Below, piece by piece: positions 9,030-20,741 of a stretch of DNA of 64,000 nucleotides. The translations under genes and the position numbers were made by a program. Below the pieces are notes generated by a model that saw only the letters and a list, made by a program, of their open reading frames with translations, searched no databases and was not told the origin of the DNA. Position 1 is the stretch's first letter. Every line of letters starts with the position of its first letter. This stretch comes from Charina bottae. Taxonomy: Eukaryota > Chordata > Lepidosauria > Squamata > Charinaidae. The stretch spans positions 88,476,501-88,540,500 of the forward strand of contig JALMGJ010000001.1 of assembly GCA_023362775.1 (NCBI GenBank), given 5' to 3'.

Positions 9030-11256
9030 AAAAACCCAGCCCATTTGGTTAGCTTATGGTTCAGTGGGTTGTATGAATCCATCAAATGGGTTGATCCCAT
9101 GAATAGGCTATGCATGTTGTGGAAATGCAGCTATTGAATGCCATGTCTTTCTTGCATTTGAAGCACCATTTATTACATGGGAAGTAAGGCTACATCCCTC
9201 TATTTGGAGGTGTCTGTGCTTTTTAGCTTCTATTATCAAGGTTTTTTTATTTTTTAAAAAAAATCCTTGGCTTAATGCTTTGCAATTCTCTGGCTTCATG
9301 TGTTAAGAAAGCTCTGACTTTAAATTAAATACTAAAAGGAAAACAAAGGGAATATTTCCTTAGCTGCTGCTTCTCACCTCTAGTGCTACAGCTATGAATA
9401 AAACTGTATTTGCCAGATCACCTCTTTGAGATACTGATTAGACAGAGGTGTGTCTCATTAAGGGAACTTTGGGAACATTGCCAAGAAATCCACATCAGAA
9501 ACACATATTAAAAAGGGAAAGAAAACATCCAAGAGCATGCAGGGATATTCATAGGGAGTATCAAGTTGGGTCACACAAGGTCTCTTGTTTTTCCTCTACC
9601 TTTTCCTTTCTTTTAGGGAACATCATGGGGTCAAAAGACACCATCCACACCCCAAAGATTGGTGTCAGTAGACTTGGGTGGTGTTCCCAAAACAGTCCAA
9701 TGAAAACTGGTGGGGGGGGAGAGATGGAATCAAACTTCATGTAGGAAAGAATGACTGGCTAGATAATAAACAGGAACAATTTATAGGAACCCATATGACA
9801 GCATCTTGTTGAAGATTCCTTTGGTCTGAACTAGCAGCAATTATTTTTGCATTAATAGATGATACCCCTGATTAGATTTCTGCAGTCATAAGCCAACAGG
9901 CATGAGGCCCTTTGAACAATTCCCTTCACTGACTATGAAATAAGGACAACACTGGCAACATCTTTTTTCAGTATGGATGATGGGGAGGAGGAGGTAGTTC
10001 AGCTCTCATGGTGTCCAACCAGAGAAGTACCATTGCTTTGCCTCATTCTGGAATAGGTCATCAATCTAACAAAGGACCCAGCAGGTGACAGCACTTAGCT
10101 GACCTTGACCAGCATCAAAAATGATGAACAGGGCAGGACGGGATGGGATGAAGGAATACCAAGAAATCCCACAGTTCTTGGCTAGGCTGGGAAGAAAAAG
10201 AAAGTATCCTTCAAGGAGACAGTGGCAAACCACTTCTGTGTTATTGCCAAGAAAATATCCAGATAGTCCTCAGGAACTGCACTTGACTCAAGGGAGTCAT
10301 TGCTTATGGAGAAAGGAAAAGAGAAACTCTTTAAGTTTCCTGGTTCCTAGAGAGTCACCTCCACTGCCTGCTTTTCCATCCTGGTCCCTCAAATCGGTTC
10401 TCCTTGGGAATGGAGAAGAGACTAGAGTCAGTGAAAGGAACTGGGTGCTTCAGGCTTCTTTTCTTTGCTAAAATCTTCCCGAGGAGGGATTTCAGTGTCC
10501 AAATTCAGCAAACAAAGGCTGTTCCTCCTCCTTCTCAGTGGAAAAAAGAAAGTTGCTTGCCCATCTCATCATGTAGACTTGTCTTCCCTAATATGGTGCC
10601 TCTTGGAGGTATTGAATAAGAATTCTCATTCCCATCTAGCACTGTCATCCAGAGCTGGTGGAAATTGTCATCCAAGAGATTTAGAGAAGAGGACTCTAGT
10701 CCAACTAGGTACGGCTGATATATATCTTGCCTCCCCCCCGCCCCCATATCACCCATGTATGTGTTGCTTTGCAGAATCCAAGCAAGTATACCCAGATATG
10801 TATCCTAGGGCCACTTGGGGCATGTTTAGAAAATTGAGTTCTTTTCATGTAACATGTGGACCTCTTTAAGGTCAATTATGCCCAAAACACAAGGGCATAA
10901 TTAACAGTTAAAATATTATTTAGCTTTATTATGTTACTTGCAGAACTGAGTGACTCGATGTGTCAGCTGATGCTGTATCTTGGTTAGCATGTTGCCAAAC
11001 ATTCTAGTCCTGATTATTTATCTCTGAAAAAAAAAATATCTTCTGACATGGATTTTCTTTTTTCTCCCCTACAGATTTACATAGTGTGAGGTTTCATTCT
11101 TAGAGATGAACTGAGTATTCACAGTGAACTTCAAATTCAATTAATTTCACAAAGCCTTGTGGGTGTACACAGTGGAATGCCAAATTCTTCTTTCAATGTT
11201 CAAAATGGGCATATTTAATGGCTGCATAGTATTAAACCAGGCTACTGGCTTTGATG
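9030..11256. other. Long non-coding stretch
   Basis: No exon or RNA gene is supported. About 10120-10280 contains 'gtggcaaaccacttctgtgt' and 'gccaagaaaa', which resemble the body of the tRNA-derived SINE at 14080-14303, so an old copy is possible. 10733-10744 is a short C run. The rest looks unique. Confidence 0.45.
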
Positions 11257-11264
11257 GGTTAAGG

Positions 11265-11526
11265 CAGGGGTGGGGAACCTTTTTTCTGCCAAGGGCCATT
11301 TGGATACTTATAACTGGGGACCAGGGGGGTGGAGGGCGGGGTTTCTGGGATTTCCGCGGACTGGAGTTTGCGGGCGGGAGCCAATCACAAGCACTGGGGG
11401 GTGGGGTTTGCGGGCAGGAGCCAATTGTGTGGAAGGGGCGAGGTTTGCGGGCGGGAGCCCCGCGGGCCTTAGGCGGCAGCCCCGTGGGCCTTATATGGCC
11501 CGCAGGCTTAACGTTGCCCACCCCTG
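11265..11526 (+). mobile_element. hAT MITE (CAGGGGTGGG termini) with CCAAT/GC-box units, 262 bp
   Basis: It starts CAGGGGTGGGGAACC and ends GTTGCCCACCCCTG, which are inverted repeats. A perfect 8-bp duplication, ggttaagg, lies at 11257-11264 and 11527-11534. Inside, CCAAT occurs at 11381 and 11421, each preceded by 'gcgggcgggag'-like G/C boxes. Same family as 12685-12918 and 46031-46290. Confidence 0.93.
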
Positions 11527-11727
11527 GGTTAAGGAAAGGATAAGCAAGAACTTTGGATTAATTGGTTCATAGATTCAGCTGCTGGATTGTTGCACTAACA
11601 TAAAGGAAGTCTGACTTTTCCCCCTGTAATTGTGATTGATGGGTCAGTCTTCATGTTAAAAGTGCCCTTGTGTCCCACGGATAGAAGCTGGATGTTACTC
11701 TGGGAAACCCTCCTAGCACTGATGGTT

Positions 11728-11845
11728 CTTTATTTTTTTTCATTACATTTATATCCTATCTTTTCTCCCATTTAATCGTCAGAAGTCTATAAGCTCAGAC
11801 TGAGAGCTAGTGACTGGCCCAAATTCAGCTAAGTTTTTATGATGT
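11728..11845 (-). mobile_element. MIR-like SINE fragment
   Basis: A decayed minus-strand copy: the 3' 'cattacatttatatcctat' region is followed by 'ctagtgactggcccaaattcagc', matching the conserved core of the better copies at 46505-46840 and 57113-57362. The promoter part is missing. Confidence 0.6.
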
Positions 11846-11876
11846 CCCCAATCCCAGTCCCGCATTCTACTGCTAT

Positions 11877-12218
11877 AAAGGTAAAGGTCCCCCCCACACA
11901 CACACACATTTGTGCAGTCGTGTCCGACTCTAGGGGCTGGTGCTCATCTCCGTTTGTTAGCCAAAGAGCCAGCGCTGTCCGAAGACGCTTCCACGGTCAT
12001 GTGGCTGGCATGATGCACGCGGAACGCTGTTACCATCCCATGGAAGTGGTACCTATTAATCTACTTGCATTTGCATGCTTTCGAATTGCTAGGTTGGCAA
12101 GAGCTGGGGCTAGTGCGGGAGCTCACTCCGTCACGCAGGACTAGGGATTTGAACCTCCGAACTTGCGATCTTCCGATCAACAAGCCTGGCATCTTACCCG
12201 CTGAGCCACCATGCCCCC
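11877..12218 (-). mobile_element. Sauria SINE, near full length
   Basis: Minus-strand copy. The ACCTTT tail complement is at the left and the tRNA-like head at the right ('ctgagccaccatgccccc'). Pol III A- and B-box regions are recognisable, the B box as ggatttgaacctcc-type sequence near 12146-12159. A target duplication containing cattctact occurs at 11863-11871 and 12221-12229; the right side is followed by local expansion of ttctacta units. Confidence 0.9.
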
Positions 12219-12473
12219 TACATTCTACTATATTCTACTATATATATTACTACTATATTCTACTGCTACAGTATGCTAAAATGATTCTTCACCTCTTCTT
12301 TTTTTCCAGATAGCAAGAGCTCTAATCCCAGGAAATGGGGTTACTAGGGTAAAGCCAAATCCCAAGTGAGGGGCATTAATATTTCTTTATCTCAATAATC
12401 ATGAGATAAAGGGAATGGAGACCAGGAGGTGCACAATTTTGATTTTTATTACATTTATAATGGATGTTTTACT

Positions 12474-12684
12474 TTTTTGTTGTTGTTTATTTGTTCAGTC
12501 GCTTCCGACTCTTTGTGACTTCATGGACCAGCCCACGCCAGAGCTTCCTGTCGGCCGGCGCCACCCCCAGCTCCCCCAAGGTCGAGTCTGTCACCCCCAG
12601 AATGTCATCCATCCATCTTGCCCTTGGTCGGCCCCTCTTCCTTTTGCCTTCCACTTTTCCTAGCATCAGCTTCTTCTCCAGGGT
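12474..12684 (-). pseudogene. BovB 3' end fragment
   Basis: A minus-strand open frame encodes the C-terminal end of BovB: LMLGK, GRPRARWMDD, then VHEVTKSRKRLNK and a stop. The 3' tail of AAC-type units is at about 12474. It is 5' truncated and runs directly into hAT sequence at about 12685. This is the same region as 18320-18540 in the other copy but more diverged. Confidence 0.85.
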
Positions 12685-12918
12685 AAGGCCCGCGGGGCTC
12701 CCGCTTAAGGCCCGCGGGGCTCCCGCCTGCAAACCCCACCCCTTCCACGCGATTGGCTCCCGCCCACAAACCCCACCCCCCAGTGCTTGTGATTGGCTCC
12801 CGTCTGCAAACTCCGGCCCCCGGTCTGCGGAAATCCCAGAAACCCCACCCCCACCCCCCTGGTCCCCGATTATAAATATCCAAATGGCCCTTGGCAGAAA
12901 AAAGGTTCCCCACCCCTG
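12685..12918 (-). mobile_element. hAT MITE fragment (CAGGGGTGGG family), one terminus lost
   Basis: Reverse-oriented copy of the family at 11265 and 46031. The right terminus 'ccccacccctg' is present, with tgatagag beyond it. The other terminus is missing and replaced by the BovB fragment. ATTGG (reverse CCAAT) occurs at 12752 and 12792, 40 bp apart. Confidence 0.85.
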
Positions 12919-13984
12919 TGATAGAGAATGTTGAAAGGCTACTTGTACTTAGAATAAAAAATGGTCTCAGCCAAGTCAGGACCTTAGAAAATATTCAGCA
13001 GGGGTAGGAGAGCTTTTATTCAGTCTTCATACCAGACAGATAAAGCTTTTACTACTGTCTCTCCTAACATACACCTTTTTGTGTGCATGTTTTTGATCAT
13101 CAAATTTATGAAAGTGCAAAGCTTGACATGAATACCTTTCATATAGGCTGCATGTGTGTATAGGTTTGGGAAATGCAAACTTGAACTTATTTGAACAAAC
13201 TTATCTAGGCTTGGTTGTACCCAGGAAGTCACTAGGAGTCACAGCTGATAGAGATGTAAGAGCAAAAATATATAGATTTGGCAAGACTAAGGTAAAGTTT
13301 GGACATAAGAACTAGCATGGTACAAATAACCCTTTTATTCTGGCTTAACTATACTATTTATTGGCTGACTTTGGATGAGTTATTCTCTGCTGGTTTAGCC
13401 TACCATACAGGGTTCTTGTTTGGGTGAAATGGAGGAGAAGGTTAAAACTGGATGAAAAATACTCATAAATCAAGTAGCAATTAAAAAGATTCTGTTATCT
13501 GTGGAAGACAATGGCATTGAAAACACTTGTAGCTGAAGTACAGCTTGTTTAGTTTTTCAGCTATAAAATGTACAGATTAATAGAGATTGGTCATTGGTTG
13601 CTCCCTAGTCACCACATTACTCTACATTATTTCAACTCACTATAGTGATGAGCCAAGAATTAGCTGGTGTCTCAAAAATTCTCAGCTTTCTTCTGGTAGT
13701 TTATAATCTCTCAAAGGATACCATTGAGAGTCCCTTAAAACCCTGGAAATAGTATTGGATTTTGTGACCCCAGTTTTCTCTGTCTCCCTGCTTTGACTCT
13801 TGAATTATTTTATCCTGCTTTTAATTTTATAGTATGGCATTAATTTAAGTAGATATGTAATTGGGGCTGGGATAAATACTCTAAGTATTTTATAAAGAAT
13901 AATATAGTATAGAAAATTGTTTAGAAAAAAAGGGCAGTAAGGGGCAAGAAGAGAGAGATATAATTATTTCTGGTGTAGAGAAGA
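12919..13984. other. Unique non-coding stretch
   Basis: No recognisable gene, RNA or repeat; A/T-rich sequence with only short, random open frames. Confidence 0.5.
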
Positions 13985-14530
13985 AGGTCTACAGGCCTCA
14001 TTCACAAAAGCTGGGCTCATCCTACAAAGTTGAATGGCAGGAGATTCAGGACAGACAAAAGAAAGTACCACATCACACTTTGTGTGTGTGTGTGTGTGTG
14101 CGCGCGCGCTTTCAAGTCAGTGCTGACTCCTGGCAACTGCCTGGACAAGTCCCTGCAGTTTTCTTGGCAAGGTTTTTCAGAAGTGGTTTGCCATTGCCTT
14201 CTTCCTAGGGCTGAGAAGGAGTGACTGGCCCAAGGTCACCCAGCTGGGTTCATGCCTAAGGCGGGACTAGAGCTCGCGGTCTCCCGATTTCTAGCCTGGT
14301 GCCAAATTGTGGAATTTGTTACCATTTAGTGTTCACTAATGCTTGGTGCAGCTTTTAAAGGGAATTAGAGAAACCCATGAAGAGCAAAAGTTATCAGTGG
14401 CTCTTACTCATGATGCCTGTCTGTTACAATCAGTGTCAGAGACCAGTTGCTTTGGGGAACATGGGAGCAGCTCCTGCTACTCCAATCATGTCTTATTTAG
14501 AGGCTTTCCAGAGGTAGGTTGCTGGTAACT
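13985..14530 (+). pseudogene. L2-like LINE: RT C-terminus and 3' UTR, split by a SINE
   Basis: About 14024-14078 encodes NGRRFRTDKRKYHIT, the conserved C-terminal string of L2/CR1-group LINEs. After the SINE insertion the frame resumes at about 14306 with LWNLLP. The 3' UTR follows to about 14530. The same family is seen at 23812-24636. It is broken and inactive. Confidence 0.72.
14080..14303 (-). mobile_element. tRNA-derived SINE with (CA)n tail, nested in the L2-like LINE
   Basis: On the minus strand it runs from a tRNA-like promoter ('gaccgcgagctctagtcccgcc') through a conserved core ('ggtgaccttgggccagtcact') and 'tggcaaaccacttctgaaaa' to a (CA)n/(CG)n tail seen at 14081-14110. The core is shared with the MIR-like copies in this window, but the 3' part differs. 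It interrupts the LINE frame between KYHIT and LWNLLP. Confidence 0.72.
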
Positions 14531-15923
14531 CTGGGAACAACATATCTTCAACTTGAAAGGCCAGGGGCAATGTTGTGTTCTCATTTTTCCATAGATAACC
14601 CCCTTGGCTTCTCTTCGGGTCCTTGCCCTGCCCGACTAGTTGAAGTGGTACATTGCTGCCTTCTGGGTATTTTGTGACTGGCCACTCCCATGTAGTAGAA
14701 CAGCCAACTTTCTTCCCATAGCAGTCTCTTGGTGAAAGTACCTGCACTTTGGTCTCAAAATGCCAAATGCACCTACCAGCCCCAATAATTTTTCCTCTCT
14801 CTCGGGTGGCTTTTTGATTCATCTAACATCTTGTTCCATTTCCAGTGTTGATTCTGCCTCCAAAGTGTCTTCCCCAAGGAAACTCCCTGTCACCAATGTG
14901 TCAGTCGAGTGCAGGGTGCAGACTAGAAATCCCTAGGGTTTTAGGCTGCAGTCCTGTAATACACATGGGAGTATGCCCCATTTGAAATCAGTGCTGTAAA
15001 ACTGTAATCATGTTTTAATACTAGTTGGAAGATTTTTTTTCCCCCTGCAGTAGGAGCCTGCTGTTTTTATATATTACCTTGTTTTACTGTCAGGTGCTTA
15101 TTTTATTTTTTGTGTAAGTATTTGGCACTGATGCTTCAGGGTATAAACCTTAATGAACTAAAACAATAATAGAGCTATTAATAGTATTAAACTAAAGAAT
15201 AATATGGGAAGATTGATAAGTTGTTGGTTAGAGAGATGCTCACCATTGAAAACACTTGCCCATTCCTTTTTGCATCTTTTGTTGTTTCAAGAGCCAGGAT
15301 TGCTAACCCCTGCCCCTTTAAAACCAGGGCTCTGAGAAGATCTGCAGCTAAGTGGGTGGCCCTTGACACACTATAAAAATGCTAATTGTATGTCAGTTAA
15401 TCCACCTCACACTTTAAATAGATTCCTTTCATGTTCAATGTCCCCAAGCACTCTACAATCCAAAGAAGTGAAATTAAAAATAAAAACAGGAAAAGCTGTT
15501 AGAAATAAACATGTTCTTAGCTTTGATTTAAGGCCTCCTGGATGCTTTGAGGTATAGAATAAAGACCTCGACATGTACTTTTTCCAAAAAGAGATTTATA
15601 GTATGAACTGTAGTATAAATTGTACTGGAAGGATCCACTACCTCCATTTCAGACTCTCAGATTTTCTTTGAAGATCTATGATTGGCCTTCCCTTGGGTGT
15701 GCCTCCATTACTGTGGTGAGGTGGTAATGAAAAAAGGGCCTTCTTAAAGATGAAATCTTTTGCCCAATATTCTCCTCAATTTTTTTCGGAATCTATTTTG
15801 CGATGCAATCACAGTTCAGTAGTGGAGTTCACACTTTGCATGCAATATACTAAGATACTGCTAATCCTTGCTTTTACCGTTGCAATATCCTGAAAGAAAT
15901 ATCTTCCTCTTCATCTACACTTT
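14531..15923. other. Long non-coding stretch
   Basis: No element or exon can be supported. A minus-strand open frame of about 109 codons at 14493-14822 has no recognisable domain and begins in LINE 3' UTR, so I do not call it a gene. Confidence 0.45.
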
Positions 15924-16055
15924 GAAATCATAAAATCATAGACTCATAGAATTGTGGAGTTGGAAGGGAGCATACTGTTTATCTAGTCCAACCCTCTGCA
16001 GAATGCAGGAAAATCAATTAATCCATCCTCAAAAGAGGATGTCCAGCCTCTTCTG
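15924..16055 (-). mobile_element. CR1 3' end with octamer tail
   Basis: It begins 'aatcataaaatcatagactc', the complement of the ATTCTATG-type octamer tail known from classic amniote CR1, then 'gttggaagggagc' and 'tctagtccaaccctctgc'. A short, decayed 3' end of a different CR1 lineage from the microsatellite-tailed copies. Confidence 0.75.
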
Positions 16056-16317
16056 ATTCATGTATTTGCAAACCAGTTGATAGTGCCTGTCCTCATTTGT
16101 AGGAACATTTGACTGAACCTTTAGCTGCCTATAAGCCCAGGAAATAAATGAATCAGACAGTGGATCACGAATTGCAAGGGTCAGAAGCAAACTGGGAGAG
16201 CGGGGGTGGTGATAGCAGGGTTGGGGAAGGTCACTGTGGGTATAGAAGAAGGATAAAGCGATGGAGTCAGATGAAAAATGTATTTTGGGTATTGATTCTC
16301 CATAAGACTCCTTTTTT

Positions 16318-16897
16318 AAAATAAGAAATTTAATAAGTTTCAAGCAAAGATAAAAGCTACAGAAAAACAAAAAACTACAAAGAAAAAAAAGAAAAAACTA
16401 AAGAAGTGTAGAAACACAGGAGAAAATTTTTCAAAATTACAAAAAGAGGTGACTTCTGACATTTAACAGCAAGGATATACAACAATTTTCCATAATCCCT
16501 TACTCTATATTAAACCAAGACAGCCCGCTTCTCCTTGCTATAGAAAGCCTCCCTTAAGGTACACGTACTTAAAAGAAATATAAATTGGGTGATTTAGAAA
16601 TGGGGTGGCCGGTCTTAGTGTCCCTTTAAGGCTACAGCGCGGCTTGGAAATTGTGATGTCCCAGCCTCCTGGCTGCTCTTACCAGTCGAATGCGAACGCT
16701 GTTTGCGATCTTCTGGCTGCAAGCAGCCTTCTGGAGGACAGATGGGGTGATTCCAGGTGTTTTCCTTTTTCCAGAAAAAACACTCCTGGGCTTCAGGAAA
16801 AACCTGCCTGAGCCCGAAAAAACTGCTGTGTTGTCAGTTCTGCCCGCTGAGTCTGCAGGCACAGCTGTTCAGTCCGCCATGTCCCCACTGGAATTTC
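16318..16897 (-). mobile_element. Unidentified 580-bp retro-insertion with 24-bp target duplication
   Basis: It is flanked by a 24-bp duplication with one mismatch (16294-16317 and 16898-16921). On the minus strand the duplication begins with A-rich sequence, as left by an L1-type endonuclease cut at TTTT/AA. On that strand the insert starts 'gaaattccagtggggacatgg', has a G/C-rich first half, becomes T-rich, and ends 'attaaatttcttattttaaaa', so a possible ATTAAA poly(A) signal lies about 18 bases before the end. I do not recognise a coding frame. It may be an L1 5' end, a processed non-coding transcript, or a small non-autonomous element. Confidence 0.65.
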
Positions 16898-16921
16898 GAT
16901 TCTCCCTAAGACTCCTTTTTT

Positions 16922-17397
16922 ACTGGTCACCTTTTAGCATAATCATGTCAGTGTTAAGTGTGGATTTCCTCAAGTCTCAAACTTTCAGCTTCAACTTCTG
17001 TTGTGAATGTGAGCATTCTTTTGCACAAAACAAGGGGATATCCTCTTTGAAGAAGGATGAATAGCCAGCCAGCTGCAGTGAGACTGGATTCTCTTTAATA
17101 ATAGGCCTATGAGTCATATTGCAGGTGTGTGGGAGACAACTGCTGATCGTTGTTCATATTTTATAAGAGAAGTTAAAAGGGTTTCCTCTACTCTGATGGA
17201 ATGCCCAGCTCATCTCTTCTGAGGCTACCGTAACTTTGTAAGAGCAACAGTGAAGTTCGCAGAGAACAATTCTGTTTTGTGAAAATTGCAGTGGAGGAAA
17301 GAGGGGAAGCTGCTATTGCACATAAGCACAGTGAAGGCAAGGAGGATGGCCTTGTATAATAGAAATCCAGGAATTATTTGTTAGTAAGAGTACAGTA
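16922..17397. other. Unique non-coding stretch
   Basis: No repeat or gene recognised. The last ten bases before the BovB insert belong to its target site. Confidence 0.5.
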
Positions 17398-17407
17398 GTC
17401 AATGTAG

Positions 17408-18540
17408 TTGACAATGTAGTTTACGTTCCAATTCCAAAGAAAGGCAATGCCAAAGAATGTTCAAACTACCGTACAATTGCACTAATTTCACATGCCAGCA
17501 AGGTTATGCTCAAAATCCTACAAGCTAGGCTTCAGCAGCATGTGAACCGAGAACTACCAGAAGTGCAAGCTGGGTTTCGAAGAGGCAGAGGAACTAGAGA
17601 TCAGATTGCCAACATTCGCTGGATCATGGAAAAAGCAAGAGAGTTCCAGAAAAACATCTACTTCTGCTTCATTGACTACGCTAAAGCCTTTGATTGTGTG
17701 GATCACAACAAACTGTGGCAAATTCTTAAAGAGATGGGAGTACCAGACCACCTTACCTGTCTCCTGAGAAACCTGTATGTGGGTCAAGAAGCAACAGTTA
17801 GAACCGGACATGGAACAACCGACTGGTTCAAAATTGGGAAAGGAGTACGACAAGGCTGTATATTATCACCCTGCTTATTTAACTTATATGCAGAGTACAT
17901 CATGATAGAAGGGGAAGAAATGGAAGCAGTGACAGATTTCATTTTCTTGGGCTCCAAGATCACCGCAGACGGTGACTGCAGCCATGAAATTAAAAGACAC
18001 TTGCTCCTTGGAAGGAAAGCTATGGCAAACCTAGACAGCATATTAAAAAGCAGAGACATCACCTTGCCGACAAAGGTCCGTATAGTTAAAGCTATGGTTT
18101 TTCCAGTAGTAATGTATGGCTGTGAGAGTTGGACCATAAGGAAGGCTGAGCGCCAAAGAATTGATGCTTTCGAGCTGTGGTGCTGGAGAAGACTCTTGAG
18201 AGTCCCTTGGACTGCAAGGAGGTCAAACCAGTCAATCCTAAAGGAAATCAACCCTGACTGCTCATTGGAAGGACAGATGCTGAAGCTGAAGCTCAAATAC
18301 TTTGGCCACCTAATGCGAAGAGAGGACTCACTGGAAAAGACCCTGATGCTGGGAAAGACTGAGGGCAAAAGGAGAAGGGGACGTCAGAGGATGAGATGGT
18401 TAGATAGCATCACCGATGTAATGAACGTGAATTTGAGTAAACTCCGAGAGACAGTGGAGGACAGGAAGGCCTGGCGTGCTATGGTCCATGAGGTCACGAA
18501 GAGTCAGACACGACTGAACGACTGAACAACAACAAAAAAA
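17408..18540 (+). mobile_element. BovB-type LINE, 5' truncated, with internal deletion
   Basis: It is flanked by a 10-bp duplication, gtcaatgtag, at 17398-17407 and 18541-18550. The 3' end is complete: the stop codon at 18523-18525 is followed by AAC units and an A run. Homology starts at about 17420 in the RT N-terminus. An in-frame deletion of about 240 bp removes the RT catalytic core. Confidence 0.95.
17506..18525 (+). pseudogene. BovB reverse transcriptase lacking the YADD motif
   Basis: The open frame is 339 codons from the first Met, and the same frame is open from about 17420 (IPIPKKG, CSNYRTIALISHASKV). RT motifs present: QAGFRRGRGTRDQ, FIDYAKAFDCVDHNKL and GVRQGCILSPCLFNLYAEYIM at about residues 112-132. 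The next expected segment, about 80 residues containing YADD, is absent. The sequence jumps at about residue 133 to EAVTDFIFLGSKITADGDC and then continues through the cysteine/basic C-terminal region to VTKSQTRLND and a stop. The RT cannot be catalytic. The deletion is in frame and no other lesion is seen in the remaining reading frame. Confidence 0.92.
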
Positions 18541-18550
18541 GTCAATGTAG

Positions 18551-20629
18551 TATAAAAATCTTTACTATAGTATTTCCACTGATCTCTGATGAGTCTTTCA
18601 TTTCTGATATTGGTATGAGGAGATAACTCCAAAAATACAGTGAAATGATCCCAGCCTGTAGTTTCACACTAAGAAAGTTTCTGCTTTCCTTAAACATTAT
18701 GTTAACATTTTAACATTACAGTTTAAAAAAAAAACACCCTGAAAACTTTTATTATGGAATACGATAAAAGTTGTTGAAAAACAGTTTTAAAAAATCCTAC
18801 TGAACTGATCAAATATAACTTTTTAACCCACTGTTTGTAGGATAGAGCAACTTGAAAGGTGCTCTTTTACAGTAGCTTTGCCGGTTGCCTCTCTCCTGCC
18901 ACTGCCACCCATTTCATGCTGAGACGGGAGAAGGATTCAGCAGGAGAATGGGCTTGTTCATAGCAAGAGGACATGGGGGTCGGTGGATGAGTGAACCCCC
19001 TCTACATATATCAGGGATGAGCCCCATTTTGGAGGCCAGGGGCCAATGTTTAATAATGGGGAAGGAAGGGCCAGAACAGGCAAGGTGGTGATGCCAAATT
19101 TTCAAGACATATCATGTGTGAGAAGATCTAGGGCTTTAGGAATGTTTTTTGCTCCAGGAGACAAGTGGTAGGAGCAACACCTGTAGTGCATGGATAAGCA
19201 AGTGAGCCACATGCACATTCTGTCCTCCCATTGCATAGAGCAAGGAGGGACGATCCTTTGGTGGCTGCATCAATCTTTGGGGGGGAACTAGGGTCACAGT
19301 GGGAGAATTTTGATAGTTTGCTTTGCTTTTATATAACCTATGGTAAGCCTTGTTTGAGGCTATAGTATACTTTTGTTGTGTTTCCTAGTTCTATGCGGTT
19401 AGATGTTGTGCTGTCAGTTTTCAGTAATAGCAGTTGGAGGCTGTTCTGGAGGTCCCAGCATAGAGATGGAGCATTGCAAAAGTCTGAGGCCAGAGGTTGC
19501 CCATCCCTTCTGACATCACTTGCTCCTGCCGAAGGAAGCACCCATAACTGTCTCCTCGCTATGTTTCAGGCAAGTAGCACTGGAATGTTTTGTTGCTGTA
19601 GGGAAGAAAAAGGAGGTAGTAGCAGCAATGGAACAGCAAACTAAACTCGTAAAGCATAGTACAGTAGCTTTCAATTTGTTTCAAAGCAGTAATGGAACTA
19701 TCAGACTAGATCTATGGCCCTGTTGGGTGCTAACCCATTTACTTCATGCAATTAAGTTTCACCTTCCCCCCCAATTTCCACCATTACATCAAGGAAGGTT
19801 GATGGCCATTTGTTCCATGACCATTTGTAACAATTCTGTTGGGCAGGGCAAAGTTCTTTTTGCCAAAGTTTGACTTGAGATTTTCTGGTTCTCAATTTAG
19901 TCTATTCGCTACTCTAATATAATAGCTCTGGGAGTAAACTCTTCATGCTCATCAGCTCTTGTTGAATGCTTCCAGATAAGACTTTCCTTGTGCATTTGCT
20001 GCTACTGCTAAATATGTTTAGTCTTCATTGGGTTGTTTTAGATTCACCCCTATTTTGTATTTTAGAAAAACTTGGGCTCTCCCACACCTTTTGATTCATG
20101 TCACTTGTGCAAGGGTTGTGACTCTATAAAGATGTGCCCTTGGGAGTAATCATAATAAATAAAAAAAGGAAATTAGTTGGAATAGTACATCTTGCATTGT
20201 CAGTAGGCTCTGGGCCTCAGTGCTAGATTCATTACAATACCCTTAAAGTGTTAAAACCCAAATTACCCAGATATATCAGTACAGACATACTGAACAGCTA
20301 ATCAGTCTTGATGTTTGAAAGATGTTGGGGAAAAATACCTATCATTATGGAGAAATCAATGATAGGTCTTTAAAATTGTATTTAGATTTGTACATAGTTA
20401 CACATATTGATGTGGCAGCACATGGTCACAGTGGTTTATCATTCTCTGGCTTCTAATAAAATATCAGAAGAGGGGTAGGTATTTGTTTTATTTAATTATT
20501 TTACCTTTGAAGAAAGGTTATGACATCACACATACTTTTGACTGAACAAGGATCAGAAATAATTTTCTTCAATAGATAGTCGTAGGGCAATAATTTTGCC
20601 ATCTTTTCTTATTTGAATTCCTAATTTAC
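18551..20629. other. Long non-coding stretch
   Basis: No recognisable transposon or exon. Short overlapping open frames at 18885-19105 and 19338-19873 have no domain or homology I recognise. Confidence 0.45.
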
Positions 20630-20741
20630 TCTGACTGGCCCAAAGTCACCCAGCCAACTTCTATGCCTAAGGGAGGGCCAGAACTCATGGTCTCCTGTTT
20701 TCTAGTCCAGCATCTTAACCACTACATCTAACTGGCTCTCA
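20630..20741 (-). mobile_element. MIR-like SINE, promoter and core
   Basis: A minus-strand copy with core 'gactggcccaaagtcacccagc', a B-box-like 'ccagaactcatggtctcct', and the tRNA-like start region 'cttaaccactacatcta'. The 3' part is missing. Confidence 0.72.

Noticed and set aside
10121..10471. 116-codon frame as an exon
   Set aside because: Its middle matches the body of a tRNA-derived SINE family, and the frame has no domain.
14493..14822. Minus-strand 109-codon frame as a gene
   Set aside because: It overlaps the 3' UTR of an L2-like LINE and has no recognisable motif.
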